A DNA stretch of 64,000 bases, taken from positions 1,525,404 through 1,589,403 of the forward strand of contig JNVV01000001.1 in the NCBI GenBank assembly GCA_000733355.1. The letters are read 5' to 3'. Below the pieces are notes generated by a model. The model was not told the DNA's origin. It searched no databases and saw nothing but the letters and a program-made list of their open reading frames with translations. Within the stretch, counting starts at the first letter, position 1; each line of letters starts with the position of its first letter. The translations under genes were made by a program, and so were the position numbers. The stretch comes from Falciphora oryzae (lineage: Eukaryota > Ascomycota > Sordariomycetes > Magnaporthales > Magnaporthaceae). Shown piece by piece: positions 57,323-64,000 of the stretch.

Positions 57323-60300
57323 CAGAGTGCGGCGGCTAAGGTGGAGATCTCGCGATCGATATCGGCAGTTGGCGACCGGGCGGGGAACGCTTGGCTCCAG
57401 CGACGATGGCACCCTGAGATAGGTCTATTATCCGTAACCGGAAGGTCGCCGCAGCGAGTGAGGCCGAGGAGTCTTGCTATCTTGCCATTTCTGCATTCAC
57501 AAGGTCACATCTTGTGCGCGTATAGCGCGTACGTCTCGATGGCTACAGGTTCAGATCACAGCCGCTTGCATCCTGATGGGAGGGGGTGCCAAGGTCAAAA
57601 TCCCCGCACGGAACGCCCCGCTCCTCCTTCTTTCGACGTGTTCCTGAATTTGATGGCCGCTTGTTGTTTATGGGGTGATGGCCTATTGAGTATGACTAGC
57701 AGGTAGCTACAAGTTGGACTTGTGGTGAAGTAGACAGACTGTTGTGTAAGTGATCGGCGGCCACGAATGAATATACGGGGCGCCATGGAAGCCCAGCTAA
57801 ACTTGCAAGTCTTTGAGTCCAGAATGAGAGACGAAGCATCGGGAAGTTTAGATGAGGACTCGCTTTCTGGGTCGTCTGGATGCTTTTTGCCAATTGCTGA
57901 GCTCGAAGGTTGCCGGTTTGGTAGCTGTCCTTGGCTGGTAATGCAGTGGTTGACTGAGCATCATCTGATACATCGCCTCTTGTTGGCCTTCGTCATGTAC
58001 GACATATGACCTGCCGAGTTTCCATGGTTAGCAGCAGTATTGGGTCCATCGACAGGCTACAGCTTTTGCCTTTGGTAAATCCTGAAGCGATGTGGGTTGA
58101 GCGCCCCAACCGCGGCCACTCCTCCTTGCAGACTAGAAGAGGCGGCTGCGCTGCACGCTCGTCAGCTTGATTTGATATACGTGAACTGTATATCATCCGA
58201 GCTATTACGACACAAGCGGCAAGGCCGGCTTTGTCGGTGCCTCCCACAACATCAGACGCGGGAATCAATGACCACGGTGCCGCCGCAGTGACTGCTTTCC
58301 TCAAGGCCCCCGACGATTGCTTGGCCGTTTACGACAGAAAAAGATGGCACCCTCATCACCCCCAATCTGTATTCTTTCCTATTCCCTTTCCGTGCTACGG
58401 TGGGAATGGGGTGCTTTCGCGGGGGGTACGCGGGAGGTCGTGAACGAGCTGGGACGACGATGAGCTGGTCTCACGGTATAAACCGACGCGCCAAGGTCCC
58501 TTAGCGACAATCATCTACATTGGCATGGCAGCCGGCGTTTGTTTGGTCGCCGGGATGCATCGTGGTAGATCATCACCAGCCTCGTATATCTGCAGAACAA
58601 GCTCCTTGTAAGCGGCGCTGATGGTCGCAAACCTAAACCCTGTGAGCCATGACGTCGCCCTCTATCCCCTCGAGTGCCGTTTGATGCCTGTCCTGTCAGC
58701 CAGCCCGCAGAAAACAGCAAACGGGATGAAATTGTGAGTCTTTGCCCTCCTTCGGCACTCTGATCTAACGGCACCTGAGGATCCCGCATCACGCTTGGGG
58801 GCTTACGCATATCATCGGGCTTCCCACCTCTGACTTTACTCTGGATTCCTGCTAGGAATTGCTTTAGCTACCGGCTATAAAAATGCAAGTTCCGGACCAA
58901 CAAACTCTCGGGGGTGTTATTGTGCAACCCAAGCTTTTGGGGAGGCGGGCGAGCTGTTGGGAGCGTGGAGTCAATCCGGCAAGGCGGATCCGGACCAGCT
59001 AGCCGGAGTCTAGTTTCCCTTTAGCATTCCATGAGCCAGCCTACCTGCAGACAAGCTTGGAGCGAGATCTTGCGCCTAGGTAATGGACGGTTAGAGAGGC
59101 CCCGAATAGTCGGGACGGAAGGCGGGGAGCAGGATGGAAAGTGGCGGACTAGCAGCTGCACCATCAACATCATCAACACACACCACCCCTTCTTCTCCCG
59201 GCCTAAAGGTCATGGTGCCCGGGGAGCATTTGTGCAAATTAGACGTTGACGTCAAAATGCCGCAAATGGACGCCATCCAGGAGCGAAATAAAAAGCAAGG
59301 TCCGAAAGGCCTGAGAGAGGAAAGCAATTATGTAATGCCCAAATGAAGGTTTCGCTTCCCCAGCTTTTCCCCAGCAAACGGAAAAACTGGGGAACCAAAC
59401 AGCCCATCAATTTGCATTCCCGGCCCCGCTCTCCCGCATTCTCCAGTTGTCACCTCCAGGACTCGTCCTGTTTGTCTCGTCGCTTTGCCGCCAACCCGCC
59501 AGGCCGGCGCCATCTGTGTTTCGAAGTTAGAACGGACGGGTGGGCTGGGGAAAAAGGAGAACACTGGGAGCAAATCGCGGACGGGAACGACAAGTAAGCG
59601 GAGTGATTGTCCCGGTCCACTATTGGCGCAGCAGTGGGCGTGAAACAGCCTGTGAGGGAGGGACCAACTAAAGCACAGGGCAAAAGTTGACGAGTAAGAA
59701 CAAAAAAAAAAAAATCAGAAAAAGGCGGAACTCCACTGTTCGGGCTTGTCCGTGTCTCGCTTGGCTCAGGCCTTGCGGACTCGTCGTTGATCGGACCCAT
59801 GCGCAGCATGATGTTTGACGGGCCTGGGCTCGTTTCTTCCGGTCTAATTTCGGTATGCTGGATTGCATTCCTTATTTGCCGTGTTAGGGAGCCATTGATC
59901 GCCCCAGCAGAGCCCGTCTGGTCTCCCTTTTGATTGCCGGCCATGCGTTGCCCCTTTCGGCCATCTCCAGACTGGCTTATGTGGTCTCTTTGCGCCCCAT
60001 TTTCTGAGATGAGTCGAACTGAAGAAAAAATCGTAGCACAACCCCACAAAGATCCGACGGGCTGAAGTTAGTTGGTTGGGCCGCCGTCGTGCCAAGTCCG
60101 ACCACTCGGCTGGCTCGTCCAGATTTCCACTCACTTGGTTTCCGGGGAAGGCGGCACGCTATGAAGCTTGGGCCGTTTGAAGAAATTTTCTGCTCCTCTA
60201 CCAATGGTACCCGCTCGCTGGATTTCTGGCGTAGAGGCCCTCCCCTTCTCCAGATTTGCGCCTCGGTTTTTGTCTATCAAAGGCTAAGGCGGAAAATTCT

Positions 60301-60578
60301 CACGGATATGAGGCTGGACGGAAGCAAGGGAATCCATGACAGGCAATGCTTTTGATGTGTTGTCTCTCGTCACCCCAGCTGCCTCATGGTGTGCCACGGC
60401 GAGCACACCGCCAGATGGGTTCCTTTCCTTCTTTTTCCCCTCCAAGGTTGCACGGCGTACTGTCAGCTTCCTTCATCCCAGACGCCCGCCAGAACATGAC
60501 CGGTCAACACGCTAGAGCAACCTATCCTATGGGGCAAGCGGCAATAAAAGACGGGGAAATATGACTCCCTAACGATGC

Positions 60579-60595
60579 TTTTTTTTTTTTTTTTT
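60579..60595. repeat. T17 homopolymer
   Basis: Run of 17 T in intergenic sequence. Confidence 0.85.
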
Positions 60596-61724
60596 GCCGC
60601 CTTTTCCTCGCCACCTCCTAGGTCACTGACAGCGCCAGCCAGCCTCTGCTCGCGGCGAGTTTAGGTACCTTGTTGAGTTGGTATCGTCGGAAGCCGAGCA
60701 ATCGCGTGAGGGCAAAGGCCAAGGGTTTGCCCGTCCGAGCCCAAGAAGCGGAAAAGAACACCGAGGCAGAATGGCTCATGGCTCTTACTCCATACTGTCG
60801 CACCGGGAAAAGGGGGCGTGAGACTGGCGAGATGCTCCCCGTCCATGGCGGCTGCTAGGGTCAGGGCTGGGCCCTTGGCTCTGGGGACTGGTTGGACTCA
60901 GTAGAACATTCCTGCCCGGATTCCACGCCGCACCAGCGCAGGGATCATGACTTTTCGGCTGCTCTCCGAACACTGATCTCCCATGGGTGCCGTCCAAGCA
61001 GCAGCAGCAGTTGTGCCGCACTGCTCGCACCGCGCTGGTGCACTTTCTTCAACAAAAAAGCATGGGGAAGGAACGCCCCGTTTCCGCAGCCCCCACACCC
61101 ACGGGCGCCGAGACGTATTCGTAGACCCCAGGTCGCACACACAAACACCCAAAGGGAGGGAGCGGATGGAGGGCATTGACGACGGCACGGACGACCCTCG
61201 CCTTTCATTACAAAGGCAGTCCAGTCCAATACTTGGTGCCCTCCATATATGGGCGCCTCCCGCCTCCCTTCCTCTCCCACCTGCCCACACCGTCCGTTGC
61301 TTTCCCCAACACAACCATCCCGCACCTTTCTTATCTCCTGCCCGCCTCTCACTGGTGGTGGCTGCAAGTGATATCAACTTGAGCCAACACAACAAACACC
61401 AAAGCCAGCTTGCTGCTCTTCAGGTCCCTCCCATACCAAAGTCTCCCTCCATCATCACCATCAGCTTTGCTCGCGCCTGTCAGAACCAAACAATCCATCC
61501 AGAAATAGAGCTACGTCTTTCGACCTCAGCCTCTGCACCGTTCAGTTCTCAGCAGCGTGTCAGCGACCACTGCTCCCAGCCCATCGCCGTCATCCACCCT
61601 CATACCCGCTCGGTGCGCCGGCCCCATCTCGCACACGTGCGACATTCAGATCCGTGCGTCATACCTCGGCATCGCGCCGACCTACCTAGGGTGTTCATCT
61701 GGAAGATTGCTTGTTTGCCTTTGC

Positions 61725-61733
61725 ATGTGCTGA
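61725..61733 (+). promoter_or_regulatory. Minimal upstream ORF (Met-Cys-stop)
   Basis: ATG TGC TGA, ending 37 nt before the start of the small ORF at 61771. I see no other ATG between the TATA-like sequence near 61244 and 61771, so scanning ribosomes would meet it first. Confidence 0.45.
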
Positions 61734-61770
61734 CTCTCCGTCTTTACTTCTGCTCAGCGACATCACAAAG

Positions 61771-62004
61771 ATGCCCAGCCAACTAGCCATGCCAGTCCCG
61801 GTTGCGCCGGGCCGCAGCAGCCTCCAGGTCTTCTCGTCGCAGGATCTCTACGCCAGCCTGAACAACTCTCTTGCATCAAAGCCCACCATGTCCGTCTCTC
61901 ACTCGATTCAGGACCGCGACTACACCGTTCCTGCTCCCCCGCCGCCGAGCCCCGTCAGCTTCCGTGTGCACCCGGATCAGCGACCGAAGCCGCCTCGCTC
62001 TTGA
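61771..62004 (+). CDS. Small Pro/Ser-rich protein, unknown function
   Basis: 77 aa, ATG in good context (AAAGATGCC). Preceded by about 500 nt of C/T/A-rich, ATG-poor sequence with CAACACAACAAACACC-type motifs typical of long leaders of well-expressed fungal genes, and a CATATAT sequence near 61244. The protein has no signal peptide, membrane segment or recognised domain; it is Ser-rich (SLQVFSSQDLYASLNNSLAS) and ends in a Pro-rich basic tail. I do not recognise it. It is supported mainly by leader quality, so it could be a spurious ORF on a non-coding or 5'-leader transcript. Confidence 0.5.
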   Translation: MPSQLAMPVPVAPGRSSLQVFSSQDLYASLNNSLASKPTMSVSHSIQDRDYTVPAPPPPSPVSFRVHPDQRPKPPRS

Positions 62005-62902
62005 AGTCGCCAGGACCCACCCAGGCGAGAAGAGAGCCTTCATGCTGGGAGACCACGATGGGAACGGCCGGGTGTTAATGGTAATTCTGTTTTAAGATCA
62101 TTTCGGACGGCTGCATGGAGTTTAGGGACCCGATCATTCACGGGCGGATTAATGGCTTCGGAAGGGGATACATAAAAATGCGTTGCTTTTTCATATAAGA
62201 GAAAAACATTCCAGCAGTGAAAGAACACTTGGACACACTTTATCAGTGCAGTCCCACCTGTTGCCTAGGAGTTGCACGTCGCATCTGTTTCGGGTGCCTG
62301 TGTTCTGTTCGCTCTGTCGTCTGTGTTGCGGAGCAGCAATGCGGGCTCGCTTAGCATGGGTGGATGTGGTTTGAGTTGTTCACGCTTCGAGAAGACTTTG
62401 AGGCAAACGATTTTGAGGTCTAATTTTTTGTGTCATTCGGCATGCAGCGAAGGACAAGCGTCACAGGCTAATCAACCAGGTGCTGGACCAGGGCCACTGG
62501 GGGGCAAGGCCCAGAATTCCACCAGTGACACGGCCGCGCTGAGGGTCTGGCACGCAACACGGGCGCCAGGCCACGGACCGCGGCCCTGACGCGACCGCGT
62601 GATTGCGCGCCCCACAACGCGTCAAACGCGTCGTTGAGTTCCAAGTTCAAGGGCCTGCTGCAAACACTTTAAACACGCCCACTCTGCCCCGGGGGTGTTC
62701 ATTTCCCACGACAAGCGAAGAACTCCATTGCTCTTGACAATTGCCGGGCAACCACGTCTTCTGAGCATTGCGACATCCAGCAAGCATCGGAATCATCTCG
62801 AGCAAGCACAACGAGAGTCTTCCATTACTTGTAACTACCACCACTTTGATCACCGAGAACCACCACCAACTTGTACCTGCCACCTGCCCGCCTCTTTCCA
62901 AG
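62005..62902. other. Upstream region of CDT1
   Basis: No gene seen. It contains two ACGCGT boxes at 62617-62631 and GACGCG/CGCG clusters at 62588-62610. Confidence 0.6.
62617..62631. promoter_or_regulatory. Paired MCB-type boxes (ACGCGT x2) upstream of CDT1
   Basis: ACGCGT at 62617-62622 and again at 62626-62631, 272-286 bp before the CDT1 ATG. In fission yeast cdt1 is a target of the MBF complex, which binds this hexamer. Two copies nine bases apart are less likely by chance than a single box. Confidence 0.6.
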
Positions 62903-64000
62903 ATGCCGGGTGCAATCACCAAGCGGACGCGGTCCAACAAGGGCAAGGTCGTCCCGGCGACCTCCAAGAAGGGAGCCGCCATCCTCGCCAACTTCGCCCG
63001 CGTCTCCAAGCCGCAGTCGGCCCTCCCCAAGGACCTCGCCGTCAAGGCCGTCCCTTCCAAGCCGGCCAAGGTCGAGTCCATCGAGATTAGGATCTCGTGC
63101 TCTAAGAAGCGGAAGGTGCCGATCCAGGACGAGAACGCCAGCCCCGGCAAGGACGACTCGCAGCCGCAGCAACCGCTCGCAGCGCCCCGGAGCACCAAGC
63201 GTCGCCAGCTCGGCACCCTCCAGAACAACGTCCAGCGCCCGCAGACGCCCCGCTCGGCTGAGGATGCAGACCTCTTCGGCACCCTCGAGCGCCTCAAGCT
63301 CCAGTCCTCGCCATCCACCAAACGAACCACCGCTGCCCCTGCTCCATCACTCCCGCGGGAACTGCTAGACCTCATCAACCTGCACGCCGCCTTCACAAAG
63401 GCCCTCGCCATCCACCACGTCCACAACGGCACCGCCGCTCCCGTCGACGTCAACGAGCTGTGCCCCAGCATCACGCAAGGATGGGGCAAGCGCAAGGTCG
63501 TGCTGGAGGACGTCCGCAGGTGCATCGGCGTCCTGGCAGCAGCAAGGACTCCCAAGTCTCCAGCAGCCCAGTCTGACGTGCCATTCTTCCTCACCGACTA
63601 CGGACGCGGCAAGGTCTGCATCGAGCTCCACGCACAAGCCCCCGCGATCCTCAACGAGGCCCGCCTCAACCAGACCTTCGAAGCCAGCTTGAAGCAGCTC
63701 TGGTCGTCGAGGGCAGGCCCATCAGCCGCGGACGTCAGGCGGTTCATCGCGACCCTGCCACAAGCGCTCCTGGCCGCGTGCGAGTCGAGGGCCAAGGCGT
63801 CTGGCGTCCTTAGGAAGGGCCAGCTGACGCTGGAGGAGCTGAAGCAGAGCGTCCAGCTCAAGAAGCAGGCCGAGGCGGAGCGCAAGGCGGCCCAGAGCAG
63901 CAGCACAACGCTCACAAACGCCGACGGCTCCAAGATGAGCCTCATCGACCGCATCCGGTACAAGGAGGCGCTCAAGTCGCAGCAGGGGCCCGCCCCGACC
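62903..64000 (+). CDS. CDT1: DNA replication licensing factor Cdt1 (truncated by window end)
   Basis: Open from the ATG at 62903 (CCAAGATGCC) to the last base of the window, 366 codons without a stop; the C-terminus is outside. Cdt1 works with ORC and Cdc6 to load the MCM2-7 helicase at origins in G1. The first about 140 residues are basic and disordered (KRTRSNKGKVV, SCSKKRKVP as a probable nuclear signal, TKRRQL). The central winged-helix domain spans about 150-260: LPRELLDLINLHAAFTKALA, ELCPSITQGWGKRKVVLEDV and FFLTDYGRGKVCIEL, which are characteristic of fungal Cdt1. A helical linker leads to SKMSLIDRIRYKE at the end, just before the expected C-terminal MCM-binding winged helix. No intron is needed in the visible part. 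Two ACGCGT boxes upstream fit G1/S expression. Confidence 0.92.
   Translation, partial: MPGAITKRTRSNKGKVVPATSKKGAAILANFARVSKPQSALPKDLAVKAVPSKPAKVESIEIRISCSKKRKVPIQDENASPGKDDSQPQQPLAAPRSTKRRQLGTLQNNVQRPQTPRSAEDADLFGTLERLKLQSSPSTKRTTAAPAPSLPRELLDLINLHAAFTKALAIHHVHNGTAAPVDVNELCPSITQGWGKRKVVLEDVRRCIGVLAAARTPKSPAAQSDVPFFLTDYGRGKVCIELHAQAPAILNEARLNQTFEASLKQLWSSRAGPSAADVRRFIATLPQALLAACESRAKASGVLRKGQLTLEELKQSVQLKKQAEAERKAAQSSSTTLTNADGSKMSLIDRIRYKEALKSQQGPAPT

Larger units (their letters stand above)
57215..61770. other. Long intergenic region, no supported gene
   Basis: About 4.5 kb. The left end is the promoter of the GH18-like gene; the right 500 bp is a C/T/A-rich leader of the small ORF at 61771. 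In between are a T17 run (60579-60595), an A13 run near 59702, and only short, overlapping, domain-free frames. Confidence 0.5.

Overview
The window is nuclear DNA of a filamentous ascomycete, most likely a Sordariomycete. The evidence is GC-rich coding sequence, short spliceosomal introns (51-130 nt for most, with GTRNGY donors, CTAAC-like branch sites and YAG acceptors), fungal-type GPI-anchored cysteine-rich wall proteins, and orthologue-like versions of RPA1, CSN3, Cdt1 and a Mit1/CHD3-type remodeller. There is no bacterial operon structure, CRISPR array, rRNA or recognisable tRNA. A 201-bp run of N at 29194-29394 marks an assembly gap. Splice sites below were placed by eye. Every multi-exon model (except the broken fasciclin locus) sums to a whole number of codons.

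Layout. 1-5 kb has no supported gene. 5.1-6.4 kb: BRCT-domain protein (+). 10.6-13.2 kb: acyl-CoA (propionyl-CoA-type) synthetase (-) with a possible mitochondrial leader and a peroxisomal AKL C-terminus. 15.4-15.8 kb: small GPI-type wall protein (-). 19.7-22.1 kb: quinone oxidoreductase (+) convergent with a dienelactone hydrolase (-). 23.1-25.2 kb: RPA1 (+), divergent from the hydrolase. 26.0-27.7 kb: COP9 signalosome subunit 3 (-). 29.8-33.3 kb: CCCH zinc-finger protein (-) with a minisatellite in its first intron. 35.3-41.5 kb: a three-exon SNF2 chromatin remodeller (-), divergent from the mitochondrial rRNA methyltransferase MRM1 (+, 42.0-43.9 kb). 45.1-46.6 kb: Cys-rich GPI protein (+). 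47.0-48.4 kb: broken fasciclin gene (-). 50.9-51.7 kb: Cys-rich secreted-type protein (+). 52.2-53.0 kb: GFA/CENP-V-fold protein (-). 55.0-57.2 kb: SGNH esterase (+) convergent with a secreted GH18-like protein (-). 61.8-62.0 kb: small ORF (+). 62.9 kb to the window end: Cdt1 (+, truncated by the window).

Themes. Several genes serve DNA replication, repair and chromatin (BRCT protein, RPA1, remodeller, Cdt1). The RPA1 and CDT1 upstream regions both contain ACGCGT (MCB-type) boxes, consistent with G1/S control. A second theme is wall and secreted proteins (CCG-6-like protein, two Cys-rich proteins, fasciclin remnant, esterase, GH18-like protein). I found no convincing novel multi-gene system. 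The best leads are the alternative C-terminus and ARE-like 3' region of the remodeller, the decayed fasciclin locus, possible dual targeting of the synthetase, and repeat expansions in MRM1 and in the CCCH gene intron.
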